Source: Marinibacterium sp. (GTDB lineage: Bacteria > Pseudomonadota > Alphaproteobacteria > Rhodobacterales > Rhodobacteraceae). Taken from it: 47,849 nucleotides of DNA. This document shows positions 34,190 through 43,085 of this stretch, one piece after another. Within the stretch, counting starts at the first letter, position 1; every line of letters starts with the position of its first letter. Location of the stretch: positions 1-47,849 of the forward strand of contig JAOXSC010000023.1 of NCBI GenBank assembly GCA_025800215.1, in the 5' to 3' direction. The notes under the pieces are model-generated. The model was not told where the DNA came from, did no database searches, and worked only from the letters and a program-made list of their open reading frames with translations. A program made the translations under genes and the position numbers.

Positions 34190-35506
34190 ATGACCGCTTC
34201 GACCCCTCTGCAAACCCTGCCCAGCAACACCGTGTTCGGCGATGGCGACACGCTTGTCCTGTTTGGCGAACTGTTCGGGCGCGGCTATGCCACCGGCCTG
34301 ATCGAGGCCGCAAGAGCGGCCGGGATGACCCTGATCGGGATCACCGTGGGCCGCCGCGACGATGACGGCGCGCTGCGCCCGCTGACGGCCGAAGAGCTGG
34401 CCGAAGCCGAAGCAAACCTGGGCGGGCGCATCATCAACATCCCGCTGATGGCGGGCTTTGACATGGACGCCCCCGAAGGCGAAAAGACGCCGACCGATCT
34501 GGTGGCTGAAATGTCCATCGACAGCTGGCAGGATCACGCGCTGGACTGGGATCTGATCAACCGCTGCCGCGCCATCGGGACCGCTCGTTTCACCACCGCC
34601 CTGCAGCAGGTCATGGCCGAAATGGACGCGATGATCCCCGCAGGCGCCAATGTGATCTTTGCCCATACCATGGCCGGTGGCATCCCCCGCGCCAAGGTCT
34701 TCCTGGCCATCGCCAACCGCATCTACAAGGGCCTCGGCGCGCGCTATCAGCCGTCGCAATCTCTGGTCGACAGCGATCTGGGCAAATTCATCCTGCAGAA
34801 CTTTGACGAGGTCACCGCCAACACCTTTGGCCATCTGATCGAAGCCAGCGCCGCCCTGCGCGCCCGCATCGAAGGCGAAGGCGGTCAGGTCCGCTATACC
34901 GCCTATGGCTATCACGGCACCCGCATCCTGATCGGTGATGACTATCGCTGGCAGACCTATACCAACTACACCCAAGGCTATGCCAAGATACGCCTTGAAA
35001 GCATCGCCCGCGATGCATGGGACAACGGGATCAAGGCCACCGTCTATAACTGCCCCGAAATCCGCACCAATTCGTCGGATGTGTTTGCCGGGATCGAGCT
35101 GTCGCTGGTGCCGCTGCTGTCGGCGCTGCGCAAGGAAGGCGGCGGCGCCTGGGTCGATACGCTCTGGCAGGATTGTCAGGCGCTGCTGGCCGATGGTGTG
35201 ACGCTTGAACAGATCCTGGACATGGTCGATGCCTATCAGACCGATCCGGTGATGCTGAAATTCGGCGATTTTGCCGCCTGGCCCATGGCCAACAGCGCCG
35301 AACAGGTGACCCGCACGGTTGGCACATCGCAAGAGATCGTCAAGCTGCACGCCTCGCGCAAGGCGCTGGTCAGCGATGTGCTCAGCGAACATGTGGTCAG
35401 CGCCACCGGCCAGCTGATCTTTGGCGAAAGCAGCGCGCCCGCAGGGCCGGTGCTGTGGCTGGATCACGATCTGGTCGCGCAAGAGCTGATCGCCCGTCAG
35501 GGCTGA
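34190..35506 (+). CDS. conserved protein of uncertain function (possibly FabMG-type reductase family)
   Basis: A 438-residue soluble protein. The N-terminus (TLVLFGELFGRGYATGLIEAA, then GITVGRRDDDG) looks like the first turn of a Rossmann-type nucleotide fold. Further conserved-looking blocks are GANVIFAHTMAGGIPRAK, FDEVTANTFGHLIEA, YAAYGYHGT-like RYTAYGYHGTRILIG, and TVYNCPEIRTNSSDVFAGIE. I recall similar proteins being annotated as enoyl-ACP reductase FabMG family, but I cannot confirm this or derive the activity from known catalytic motifs; no classic SDR YxxxK is seen. There is no signal peptide. The start is uncertain: ATG 34190 or GTG 34181, neither with a good ribosome-binding site. 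The crotonase upstream suggests acyl-thioester metabolism. Confidence 0.75.
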   Translation: MTASTPLQTLPSNTVFGDGDTLVLFGELFGRGYATGLIEAARAAGMTLIGITVGRRDDDGALRPLTAEELAEAEANLGGRIINIPLMAGFDMDAPEGEKTPTDLVAEMSIDSWQDHALDWDLINRCRAIGTARFTTALQQVMAEMDAMIPAGANVIFAHTMAGGIPRAKVFLAIANRIYKGLGARYQPSQSLVDSDLGKFILQNFDEVTANTFGHLIEASAALRARIEGEGGQVRYTAYGYHGTRILIGDDYRWQTYTNYTQGYAKIRLESIARDAWDNGIKATVYNCPEIRTNSSDVFAGIELSLVPLLSALRKEGGGAWVDTLWQDCQALLADGVTLEQILDMVDAYQTDPVMLKFGDFAAWPMANSAEQVTRTVGTSQEIVKLHASRKALVSDVLSEHVVSATGQLIFGESSAPAGPVLWLDHDLVAQELIARQG

Positions 35507-35529
35507 TCCGCTCCCTCGTCGCGCCGGAT

Positions 35530-36270
35530 CTAGGACATCCACAGCCGGCCGAGCCCGGCCTGGGTGTCCGCCAGCCCGGCCCGGCGCAGCAGATGCCAGC
35601 CAAGCGCCTGATTGCTTGTCAGCACCGGCACGCCGGTGCGGGCCTCGGCCTCGGCGATGACATCCAAAGCGCGCAGATTGGTGCAGGACACCACGATGGC
35701 GTCACAGGGCGCCTGTGCGGCCACCGTTTCGATGGCCGCCAGGATCGCACCCGGCGTGATGCGGGCCACCACCGCATCATTCATTTCCTCAAAGGATCCA
35801 AAACCCGCAATGTCGAACCCGGCCTCATGCAGGCGGGTCCGCAACCCTGCCGACACCTCGGGGATATAAGGTGTGACAAAGCCCAGCCGACACGCGCCCA
35901 GATGGCGCGCGCCCGCGATCAGCGCCGCCAGCGGGTCGGTGACAGGTGTCTGCGGGCGGGTGCTCTGGATCGCGCGGGCCACGTGGTCTGATCCGATCAC
36001 CGTGGCCGCCGATGTGCAGCCATAGCCGATGCCGTTCAGCCGGGCCGCCGGGAACAGCGCCGCCGATGCGGGCAGATCCCGTTCCATCCGCGCCAGCGTT
36101 TCAGGGCGGATTTCGGCGACCATGGGGATGCGGCTGACAAACAGCGCCACGCCATCCAGGCGCAGCATCCGCGACAGGTCGGATTCGATCGTTTCGTCGG
36201 CTTCGAGCACAATCAGGCCAAGGCGCGCCCGCGTGCCGATTCCGTCATCGGTCTGAACATCCAGTTTCAT
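35530..36270 (-). CDS. Asp/Glu racemase-superfamily protein (maleate isomerase / EutA-like)
   Basis: A 246-residue enzyme of the aspartate/glutamate racemase superfamily, maleate cis-trans isomerase/arylmalonate decarboxylase branch. Two catalytic cysteines are present: Cys85 in GYGCTSAATVIG and Cys196 in VVSCTNLRALDVI, each at the end of one half of the pseudo-symmetric fold. EutA of ectoine-utilisation clusters belongs to the same branch. The gene lies 9 bp after an M24 peptidase gene on the same strand, so they are co-transcribed. Substrate unknown. Confidence 0.88.
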   Translation of the reverse strand: MKLDVQTDDGIGTRARLGLIVLEADETIESDLSRMLRLDGVALFVSRIPMVAEIRPETLARMERDLPASAALFPAARLNGIGYGCTSAATVIGSDHVARAIQSTRPQTPVTDPLAALIAGARHLGACRLGFVTPYIPEVSAGLRTRLHEAGFDIAGFGSFEEMNDAVVARITPGAILAAIETVAAQAPCDAIVVSCTNLRALDVIAEAEARTGVPVLTSNQALGWHLLRRAGLADTQAGLGRLWMS

Positions 36271-36279
36271 GATAGATCC

Positions 36280-37440
36280 TCATATCACGGGCAGATCGCG
36301 CGGCGCGCGCGGGCTGAGCAGTTCCGGCCCATCGGCACGGATGACGATGTTTTCTTCGTGCACCATGATGCGCCCCGCCCCATAGCCCAGCGACGGCTCC
36401 AGCGTCAGCACCATGTTTTCGGTGATCACCGTGTCATCCCAAGGCGCCAGCGACGGCCATTCGGTCAGCTGCATTCCCAGCCCATGCCCCAGACGCCCCA
36501 CATCGCCCGGCTGATCGGCCCGATCAGCGATCACGCTGTGCATCGCCTGAAACAGATCGCGACAGGTGGCACCGGGGCGCGCGGCGGCCAACCCGGCTTC
36601 GGTCGCGCGCCACAGTGTGTCATGCGCGCGCAGCGTGGCATCATCGGGCGGGCCGACGGCAAAATTCCGGTCGAAATCGCAGAAATACCCGTCCCAACAG
36701 GCCCCGGTGTCAAGCATCAGCACATCCCCCGCCGCCAGCGGCCGCGCAGATGGCGGAGAGATCACATCGCGATACCCGCCCCGGTCCGCGCCCCCCACCA
36801 GATAGGGCACATCATCCGCCCCCTGCCCCAGGGCCGCGCGGCGAAACGACCGGAACACCTCGTCCAGAGGCGCGCCCGCGCGGGCAAAGCCCGGCAGCAG
36901 GTCAAAGCTGCGCCCGGCAATGGCGCAGATATGGGCGATCTTGGTGATCTCGGCCTCGGATTTCACCATGCGCAGCGCGCGGATCAGATCGGTGGCGTCC
37001 ACCACCTGCAGCCCGGTCAGCCCGGCCATCAACCGTTCATAATCGGCAAGCGGCATGCGCAGATGGGTTTCGGGGCCTTTGGGCAGGCCGATCACCTGCC
37101 CCGCGCGCGCCAGCGGCGCCAGCAGATCGTGCAGCAGGGTGATCCCGTCATCCGCCGGATCCGGCGCCATCCAGCAGCGGATGTCGTCGATCCAGGTGCG
37201 TTGCATCAGATCCAGCCCGATCTGGGGGATCACGGCCACGGGTTTGCCATCGCGCGGGACAAACACGAACCACGGCCGCGTCGGGCTTTGCCAGAACAGC
37301 GTGTGAAACCCGGTGAAATAGCGGATCTCGGCCTCGGTCGTCAGCAGCAGCCCGGCAAGCCCGGCCTGCCCCATGCGATCCTGCGCGCGTGCGGTGCGGG
37401 TTTCGAATTCGGCGTGCTCAAAGCCGCGTGGCCCGGTCAT
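36280..37440 (-). CDS. M24-family metallopeptidase (Xaa-Pro peptidase / ectoine-hydrolase-like)
   Basis: A 386-residue protein with an N-terminal creatinase-type domain (EIRYFTGFHTLFW) and a C-terminal pita-bread domain. The five metal ligands are visible: Asp244 (LMLDTG), Asp255 (CDFDRNF), His319 (RLGHGLGMQ), Glu348 (VLTLEPS) and Glu363 (MVHEENI). Members cleave Xaa-Pro bonds, creatine, or, in the DoeA/EutD branch, the ring of ectoine. The association with a racemase-like enzyme, an AsnC regulator and a PLP lyase favours a small-molecule hydrolase over a peptidase. That choice is inference. Confidence 0.88.
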   Translation of the reverse strand: MTGPRGFEHAEFETRTARAQDRMGQAGLAGLLLTTEAEIRYFTGFHTLFWQSPTRPWFVFVPRDGKPVAVIPQIGLDLMQRTWIDDIRCWMAPDPADDGITLLHDLLAPLARAGQVIGLPKGPETHLRMPLADYERLMAGLTGLQVVDATDLIRALRMVKSEAEITKIAHICAIAGRSFDLLPGFARAGAPLDEVFRSFRRAALGQGADDVPYLVGGADRGGYRDVISPPSARPLAAGDVLMLDTGACWDGYFCDFDRNFAVGPPDDATLRAHDTLWRATEAGLAAARPGATCRDLFQAMHSVIADRADQPGDVGRLGHGLGMQLTEWPSLAPWDDTVITENMVLTLEPSLGYGAGRIMVHEENIVIRADGPELLSPRAPRDLPVI

Positions 37441-37568
37441 GGCATCCCCATCTGATCCTTCGGGACCAGAATGCCGGGTTTGGCTGAGCTGAGCGCATCA
37501 AATTTCGCAGCCCCGTGCTGAAAATCTTGCGCAGCCGGGCCCGGATGACAGAAAAACCCGCACAATGG

Positions 37569-38033
37569 TCAGATCGGCAGGTCGAGCCCGACCTTCGTGC
37601 GCTCCATCGACACCGAGGTTCTGAACCGGCGGACATTCGAGTTTTCGAAAAACAGCCGATGGGTCAGCGCTTCGAAATCCTGCATGTCGCGGGCGGTGCA
37701 GATCAGGATGAAATCGGCATCCCCCGTCACGTAATAGCATTGCTGCACCTGCGGTTCGGCCTTGGCCCGTTTGCGAAACAGATCCAGCTGATGCAGCGAT
37801 TCCCGTTCCAGTTCGACCTGAACGATAAAGGTCATGCCATAGTCGAACCCCGCCGGATCCAGCACCGCGATTTCCTTGGCAATGAGCCGCGACGCCCGCA
37901 ACCGCTTGAGCCGCCTCTGCACGGAGGGCACCGACAGCGCGCAGGCATCGGCCAGCGCCTCGAGTCCCACACGGCAATCGCGCTGCAGGATCCGCAAAAT
38001 GGTCAGGTCAGTGTCGTCAAGCGGCTGTGCCAT
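37569..38033 (-). CDS. Lrp/AsnC-family regulator
   Basis: A 154-residue regulator. The N-terminal winged helix (DLTILRILQRDCRVGLEALAD, SVPSVQRRLKRL) is followed by a RAM ligand-binding domain (FIVQVELERES; YYVTGDADFILICTARDMQDFEAL). The ATG at 38033 (MAQPLDDTDL) gives the usual family length; the frame upstream to 38108 adds a non-homologous tail. It is divergent from the PLP-lyase gene (100 bp) and lies upstream of the M24/racemase genes, so it probably senses an amino-acid-like substrate of this locus. Confidence 0.92.
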   Translation of the reverse strand: MAQPLDDTDLTILRILQRDCRVGLEALADACALSVPSVQRRLKRLRASRLIAKEIAVLDPAGFDYGMTFIVQVELERESLHQLDLFRKRAKAEPQVQQCYYVTGDADFILICTARDMQDFEALTHRLFFENSNVRRFRTSVSMERTKVGLDLPI

Positions 38034-38121
38034 GACCAGATCCAACACATGAACGCAAGTCATGCGCAAGTTTTTTGCGCCATGCCGCGAATATTGACCA
38101 CACCGCATCGGCGCCGGGCGC

Positions 38122-38133
38122 TAGGCTGTGGCC
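38122..38133 (+). promoter_or_regulatory. candidate leaderless promoter of the PLP-lyase gene
   Basis: TAGGCT, six bases, then ATG 38134, with no Shine-Dalgarno sequence. Same form as before the PaaX-like gene (26069). A TTGACC lies 22 bases upstream of TAGGCT, longer than a standard spacer. Confidence 0.4.
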
Positions 38134-39177
38134 ATGGATGCGTTCGACTTTGCCCCCGATTTTTCTGCCGCGCTTGGGTTTTTCAGAACCCGGCCCGGCT
38201 ATGCGCCATCGCCACTGCATCAGCTGAGCGACCCCGGCGGGTTGCCCGTGCTGGCCAAGGATGAAACTGCGCGGCTTGGCTTGGGTGCGTTCAAGGCGCT
38301 TGGGGCGCCCTATGCGGTGGCGCGGATCCTGCAGCAGAGCTGGGCCGATCAAACGGGCGAGCATGTCGCGCTGGCCGATCTGCACCGCCCCGACATCCGC
38401 GCCTTTGCCGCCACGCAGTGCTTTGTCTGTGCCAGCGCGGGCAATCACGGGATCGGCGTGGCCGCCGGTGCGCGTGATGCCGGGGCGCAGGCGCGGATCC
38501 ATCTGGCCGACACCGTGCCCGACAGCTTTGCCCGCCGTCTGCGAAATCTGGGGGCCACCGTCATCCGGTCTGGCGCAGTCTATGAAGACAGCATTGCGGC
38601 GGCCAGTCACGACGCCGCCACCCGCGGCGCGGTGCTGTTGGCCGATGGCACCTGGCCCGGCTATACCGAGATCCCCAAATGGGTGATGGAAGGCTATTGC
38701 ACCATCGCGGAAGAGCTGCGCGCCACGTTCGAAACCACCGACACCTGGCCCAGCCATGTCTATCTGCAGGCCGGTGTGGGCGGGCTGGCGGCGGCGATGG
38801 CGCATATGATCCGGCTCAACTGGGCCCGGCAGCCCGATCTCATTGTGGTCGAACCGCAGGCGGCGGCCTGCCTGCAGGCCAGCCACCGCGCCGGACACCC
38901 CGCGCGCGGCGACGGGCCCGCATCCTGCATGGGCCGGCTGGATTGCAAGGATCCGTCCCATGTGGCCTGGCATGTGCTCGAACGTTGCGATGTGCGCTAT
39001 GCCACCCTGACCGAAGCGGAAGGCGTGCGCGCCGCCGCCGATGTGACCGCGCTTGGCCTGGGCACCACGCCATCAGGCGCGGCAGGCTACGGGGCGCTTT
39101 GCCAGGACAGGATTGCGGGGCGCGACATTGCGCGCCCGCTGGTCATCATTTCGGAAACCGGCACCGGCGCACCCTGA
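38134..39177 (+). CDS. PLP-dependent lyase, diaminopropionate ammonia-lyase-like
   Basis: A 347-residue fold-type II PLP enzyme. KDETARLGLGAFKALG holds the PLP lysine (Lys54), CASAGNHGIGVAAGAR the asparagine/phosphate-contacting loop, and GLGTTPSGAAGYGAL a glycine-rich phosphate cup. The PGYAPSPLHQL opening and the LGLGAFKALGAPY context resemble diaminopropionate ammonia-lyase more than threonine dehydratase; EutB-type enzymes are another option. It would eliminate ammonia from a diamino or hydroxy amino acid. Start ATG 38134; GTG 38128 is a two-codon alternative. Divergent from the AsnC regulator, convergent with the deaminase gene (6 bp between stops). Confidence 0.88.
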   Translation: MDAFDFAPDFSAALGFFRTRPGYAPSPLHQLSDPGGLPVLAKDETARLGLGAFKALGAPYAVARILQQSWADQTGEHVALADLHRPDIRAFAATQCFVCASAGNHGIGVAAGARDAGAQARIHLADTVPDSFARRLRNLGATVIRSGAVYEDSIAAASHDAATRGAVLLADGTWPGYTEIPKWVMEGYCTIAEELRATFETTDTWPSHVYLQAGVGGLAAAMAHMIRLNWARQPDLIVVEPQAAACLQASHRAGHPARGDGPASCMGRLDCKDPSHVAWHVLERCDVRYATLTEAEGVRAAADVTALGLGTTPSGAAGYGALCQDRIAGRDIARPLVIISETGTGAP

Positions 39178-39183
39178 GCCCGG

Positions 39184-39630
39184 TCATTCCGCGATGTCTT
39201 CGGCCCAAAGCTCGGGTTTTTCGCGGATGAACCGCTTCATCAGGGCGACACAATCGGGGTCTTCGGCGATCACGACCTCGACCCCGCGCGCGCGCAGGAA
39301 CTCTTCGTTGCCGCCGAAGTTCGTGGTGTCCCCGATCACCACGCGCGGGATGCCGAACTGGATGATCGTGCCCGAGCACATCATGCAGGGCGACAGCGAT
39401 GTATAGAGAACCGTATCGCGATAGGTATTCTGCCGGCCCGCCTTGCGCAGCGCGTCCATTTCGCCATGAGCAATCGGATCACCCCCCTGCACCCGCTGGT
39501 TGCGCCCCCGCGACACAACCTGACCTCCGCGCGCCAGCACCGACCCGATGGGGCAGCCGCCTTCGTCGAACCCGGCCTTCGCCTCGTCATAAGCGATGCG
39601 CAGCAGGCGCCTGTCATTTTCCGTCATCAT
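39184..39630 (-). CDS. cytosine deaminase of the fungal Fcy1 type (nucleoside deaminase family)
   Basis: A 148-residue zinc deaminase. Zn ligands and proton shuttle: His55-Gly-Glu57 and Cys82-x-x-Cys85 (SPCMMC). The closest protein I recall is yeast cytosine deaminase: shared are EGGxPIG, Asn44, YTSLSPC, the GIPRVVIGDTTNF segment with Phe105, and the end WAEDIAE with Trp142 and Asp145, all residues lining the yeast cytosine pocket and with matching spacing. Bacterial cytosine deaminase (CodA) belongs to a different fold. Two start ATGs lie side by side (39630, 39627). Likely reaction: cytosine (or a related aminopyrimidine) to uracil plus ammonia. Confidence 0.85.
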   Translation of the reverse strand: MMTENDRRLLRIAYDEAKAGFDEGGCPIGSVLARGGQVVSRGRNQRVQGGDPIAHGEMDALRKAGRQNTYRDTVLYTSLSPCMMCSGTIIQFGIPRVVIGDTTNFGGNEEFLRARGVEVVIAEDPDCVALMKRFIREKPELWAEDIAE

Positions 39631-39719
39631 GGTGGACCCTCATCCTTGTGCCGGGGCTGTTCAAACAGGGTAGCGGATCGACCGGCGGGGTCCAATGCCG
39701 CTGCAGTTTCAGATGGCCA

Positions 39720-39752
39720 CAAAAAAAGGCGCGGGCCCAAAGGTCCGCGCCT
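39720..39752 (-). terminator. rho-independent terminator of the nqr operon
   Basis: On the minus strand GGCGCGG and CCGCGCC pair (39728-39734 with 39745-39751), extended by further imperfect pairing in the loop, and are followed by TTTTTTT. It lies 27 bp after the nqrF stop at 39779. Confidence 0.92.
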
Positions 39753-39778
39753 GGTATTCGTGATCCGAACGGGCCGCG

Positions 39779-40999
39779 TCAGCCGCCGAAATCGTCCAGC
39801 ATGATGTCTTCGCGATCCACACCCAGATCGAGCAGCATGTTGATCACCGACTGGTTCATGATCGGCGGGCCACACATGTAGTATTCGCAATCCTCGGGCG
39901 ACGGGTGGTTTTTGAGGTATTCCTCATACAGCACGTTGTGAATGAAGCCGGTATAGCCGCCCCAATCATCTTCGGGCAGCGCATCCGACAGCGCCACATG
40001 CCAGGTGAAGTTCGGGAACTCGGCCGCAAGCTGGTCGAAATCCTCGACAAAGAACATCTCTTTCTTCGACCGGGCCCCATACCAGAAGGTGATCTTGCGA
40101 TCGCGGTTCTTGAGCCGTTTGAGCTGGTCAAAGATGTGGCTGCGCATGGGCGCCATGCCCGCACCACCACCGATGAACACCATTTCCTTTTCCGTCTCGC
40201 GGGCGAAGAATTCGCCGAACGGGCCCGAAATCGTGACCTTGTCGCCGGGTTTGAGGTTGAAGATATAGGACGACATCTGCCCCGGAGGCACATCCGTGCC
40301 CGGCGGCGGCGATGCCACCCGCACATTCAACATGATCAGCCCCTTTTCGTCGGGGTAGTTGGCCATGGAATAGGCACGCTCGATCGGGTCATCAACGGTG
40401 GACTTGTACTGCCACAGATTGAACTTGTCCCAGTCTTCGCGATATTCGTCGCCGATGTCGAAATCGGTGTAGGCAAGGCTGTGCTTGGGCGCTTCGATCT
40501 GGATATAGCCACCGGCGCGGAAATTCACATCCTCGCCTTCAGGCAGTTCCAGCACCAGGTTCTTGATGAAGGTCGCCACATTGTCGTTAGACCGCACGGT
40601 GCATTCCCATTTGCGAACGCCAAAGACCTCTTCGGGGACTTCGACTTCCATGTCCTGCTTTACGGCCACCTGACAGGACAGGCGGTCGCCACAGGCGGCT
40701 TCGCGTTTGGTAATGTGGCTTTCTTCGGTGGGCAGGATCGACCCGCCTCCCGAATGGATCCGCACCCGGCACTGCGCACAGGTGCCGCCACCGCCACAGG
40801 CCGACGGCACGAACAGTTTCTGTTCGGCCAGCGTCTGCAGCAGCTTGCCACCGGCCGGAACCGAGATGGTTTTTTCGCCGTTGATGGTGATGTTCACATT
40901 GCCCGTGGACACCAGCCGCGACCGCGCCGCAAGGATGACCGACACCAGCGCCAGAACGATGAGGGTGAACAGCAGAATGCCAAGACCAAAAGTCGTCAT
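39779..40999 (-). CDS. nqrF: Na+-translocating NADH:quinone reductase subunit F
   Basis: A 406-residue NADH-oxidising subunit. One N-terminal membrane helix (residues 1-25), a 2Fe-2S ferredoxin domain ([12 protein letters not shown] with a further Cys in GDRLSCQV), an FAD domain (RAYSMANYP) and an NADH domain ([21 protein letters not shown]). Electrons pass from NADH through FAD and the iron-sulphur centre to the membrane subunits. Last gene of nqrABCDEF, 12 bp after nqrE, with a terminator behind. Confidence 0.98.
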   Translation of the reverse strand: MTTFGLGILLFTLIVLALVSVILAARSRLVSTGNVNITINGEKTISVPAGGKLLQTLAEQKLFVPSACGGGGTCAQCRVRIHSGGGSILPTEESHITKREAACGDRLSCQVAVKQDMEVEVPEEVFGVRKWECTVRSNDNVATFIKNLVLELPEGEDVNFRAGGYIQIEAPKHSLAYTDFDIGDEYREDWDKFNLWQYKSTVDDPIERAYSMANYPDEKGLIMLNVRVASPPPGTDVPPGQMSSYIFNLKPGDKVTISGPFGEFFARETEKEMVFIGGGAGMAPMRSHIFDQLKRLKNRDRKITFWYGARSKKEMFFVEDFDQLAAEFPNFTWHVALSDALPEDDWGGYTGFIHNVLYEEYLKNHPSPEDCEYYMCGPPIMNQSVINMLLDLGVDREDIMLDDFGG

Positions 41000-41011
41000 G
41001 ATCGCAGCCCC

Positions 41012-41623
41012 TTACAGTTTCACGCCCGAGAAGGACATGAAGGCCATCGCCATCAGCCCCGCGGTGATGAAGGTGATGCCAAGCCCCTGCAGCCCGTCGG
41101 GAATGTCGGAATATTTCAGCTTTTCGCGCACGCCCGCCATGGCGGTGATCGCTAGCGCCCAGCCAAAGCCCGACGACACGCCATAGGTCGCGGCCTCGGC
41201 CAGATCATAGCCCCGTTCGACCATGAAGAGCGATCCGCCAAGGATGGCGCAGTTCACCGTGATCAGCGGCAGGAACACGCCAAGCGCGTTGTAAAGCGGC
41301 GGAAAGTACTTATCGAGAACCATCTCGAGGATCTGCACCAGCGCGGCGATGACGCCGATATAGGAAATCAGCCCCAGAAAGGTCAGGTCCACATTCGGGA
41401 ACCCGGCCCAGGCCAGCGCACCGGGTGCCAGCAGATAGGTCAGGATCAGGTTGTTGGCGGGCACGGTGATCGCCTGCACGATCATCACCGAAATCCCCAG
41501 CCCGATCGCGGTCGAAATCTTTTTCGACACCGCGATGAAGGTACACATCCCCAGGAAGAAGGACAGTGCGAGGTTTTCAACGAAGATCGCCTTGACGGCG
41601 AGTGAAATCAGCTCTTCCATCAA
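41012..41623 (-). CDS. nqrE: Na+-translocating NADH:quinone reductase subunit E
   Basis: A 203-residue inner-membrane subunit with six predicted helices. Segments [14 protein letters not shown] near the N-terminus and [17 protein letters not shown] carry the conserved cysteines that bind an iron centre between NqrD and NqrE. It overlaps nqrD by 4 bases (ATGA). Confidence 0.97.
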   Translation of the reverse strand: MMEELISLAVKAIFVENLALSFFLGMCTFIAVSKKISTAIGLGISVMIVQAITVPANNLILTYLLAPGALAWAGFPNVDLTFLGLISYIGVIAALVQILEMVLDKYFPPLYNALGVFLPLITVNCAILGGSLFMVERGYDLAEAATYGVSSGFGWALAITAMAGVREKLKYSDIPDGLQGLGITFITAGLMAMAFMSFSGVKL

Positions 41624-42273
41624 TGGGCCTCAATCGTCTGGATCTTGTATTCACGCTCTTCGACCTGGCCGGGTTTCCAGGTGCGGAAGCCCCAGATCAG
41701 CAGCCCGATGATGAAGAACGCCGAAGGCGGCAGCAGCAGCAGGCCGTTGGGCACATACCAGCCACCATTGTTCACGGTTTCGAAGATGGTCACGCCGAAC
41801 AGGCTGCCCGACCCGAACAGTTCGCGCACGAACCCCACCGACATCAGGATCAGCCCATAGCCCAGCCCGTTGCCGACCCCGTCGATAAAGCTGTCGATCG
41901 GCGGGTTTTTCATGGCAAAGGCTTCGGCGCGGCCCATCACGATACAGTTGGTGATGATCAGGCCGACAAAGACCGACAGCGTTTTCGAAATCTCATAGGC
42001 ATAGGCCTTGAGCGTCTGGTCCACCAGGATCACGAGGCTGGCGATGATGACCATCTGCACAATGATCCGGATCGAGCTGGGGATCTGGTTGCGGATCATC
42101 GAAATGAACATCGACGAAAAGCCCGTCACCAGCGTCACCGCGATGGCCATCACCAGCGAAACCTGCAGCGACGACGTCACCGCCAGCGCCGAACAGATGC
42201 CGAGAACCTGCAAGGTGATCGGGTTGTTGTCGACCAAGGGGTCGATCAGCATTTCCCTGCGTTTATGCGCCAT
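41620..42273 (-). CDS. nqrD: Na+-translocating NADH:quinone reductase subunit D
   Basis: A 217-residue membrane subunit homologous to NqrE, with six helices in inverted topology. [20 protein letters not shown] and [20 protein letters not shown] hold the conserved cysteines of the shared intramembrane iron site. Start overlaps the nqrC stop by one base (TGATG). Confidence 0.97.
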   Translation of the reverse strand: MAHKRREMLIDPLVDNNPITLQVLGICSALAVTSSLQVSLVMAIAVTLVTGFSSMFISMIRNQIPSSIRIIVQMVIIASLVILVDQTLKAYAYEISKTLSVFVGLIITNCIVMGRAEAFAMKNPPIDSFIDGVGNGLGYGLILMSVGFVRELFGSGSLFGVTIFETVNNGGWYVPNGLLLLPPSAFFIIGLLIWGFRTWKPGQVEEREYKIQTIEAH

Positions 42274-43085
42274 CAGACATTCCCCGCTTTGAGATTTTCA
42301 AGGAAGGGACCATACCCTGCCTCTCCCATCCAGAAATTGACCAGGTTGTGCACCCCGACCGTGGTCAGCGTTGCCCCGGCCAGCGCGTCCACATGGTGAT
42401 GCGCACCCGCGGCGGGCGGCGTCTTGGACACGCTGATCTGCAGATTGCCGTCGGCATCCGCAAGTTGTTTGCCCGACCACAGCGCCTTCCAGCGCGGGTT
42501 GTCGACCTCGGCCCCCAGACCCGGTGTTTCACCGTGGTCATAGAATTGCAGCCCGTAGATGTCGTTGCCATTCGCTTCGAGCGCGATGAACCCATAAAGC
42601 GTCGACCACAGGCCATAGCCGTGAAGCGGCAGAATCACCTTGTCGAGCGCACCGGCATCGTCGCGCAGCAGATAGACCGTGACATAGCGGCTTTGGCGGC
42701 CAATGCCAGCCGGGTCATGATCAAGCGCAACCGACGTCTCGGGGTTATCGGCCGCGGCACGGTCGTCAAAAATGCTGGCGTCGAATTCGTCGGTAAAGGT
42801 GCCGGTGGCCAGCTCCAGAACATGCGGTTCAAACGCCTGGAAGGCAGTGACCACGTCTTCGTTCGGGTCATAGATGCCCGCGACCTGCAGAATGTTGATC
42901 TGCTTGTCCTTGAGGGCGTTGACCTCTTGCAGCGGGCGCAGGGCTACGGCGGCTGCCGACACCACCATGGACGCCACAAGGCAGACCGCCACGGCGATGA
43001 AGATGGTCTTGGGCACCGAATCCGTCGGCAGCGCAAGAAACCGGCGCAGCGCGCCTTGCTGTTGGGGTGTGTTGTCGTCAGGCAT
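42273..43085 (-). CDS. nqrC: Na+-translocating NADH:quinone reductase subunit C
   Basis: A 270-residue subunit with one N-terminal membrane helix and a periplasmic FMN-binding domain. [15 protein letters not shown] provides the threonine that carries covalently bound FMN, the product of ApbE. The start at 43085 (MPDDNTPQ) lies 8 bases inside the nqrB end; the longer frame to 43133 is not needed. Confidence 0.97.
   Translation of the reverse strand: MPDDNTPQQQGALRRFLALPTDSVPKTIFIAVAVCLVASMVVSAAAVALRPLQEVNALKDKQINILQVAGIYDPNEDVVTAFQAFEPHVLELATGTFTDEFDASIFDDRAAADNPETSVALDHDPAGIGRQSRYVTVYLLRDDAGALDKVILPLHGYGLWSTLYGFIALEANGNDIYGLQFYDHGETPGLGAEVDNPRWKALWSGKQLADADGNLQISVSKTPPAAGAHHHVDALAGATLTTVGVHNLVNFWMGEAGYGPFLENLKAGNV

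Noticed and set aside
31868..35542. 1224-codon open frame on the minus strand
   Set aside because: It runs antisense through the FadL-type, crotonase and 438-residue genes, all of which have family motifs, signal peptide or ribosome-binding sites. Its translation is His/Gln/Asp-rich low-complexity sequence, the usual shadow of GC-rich genes.
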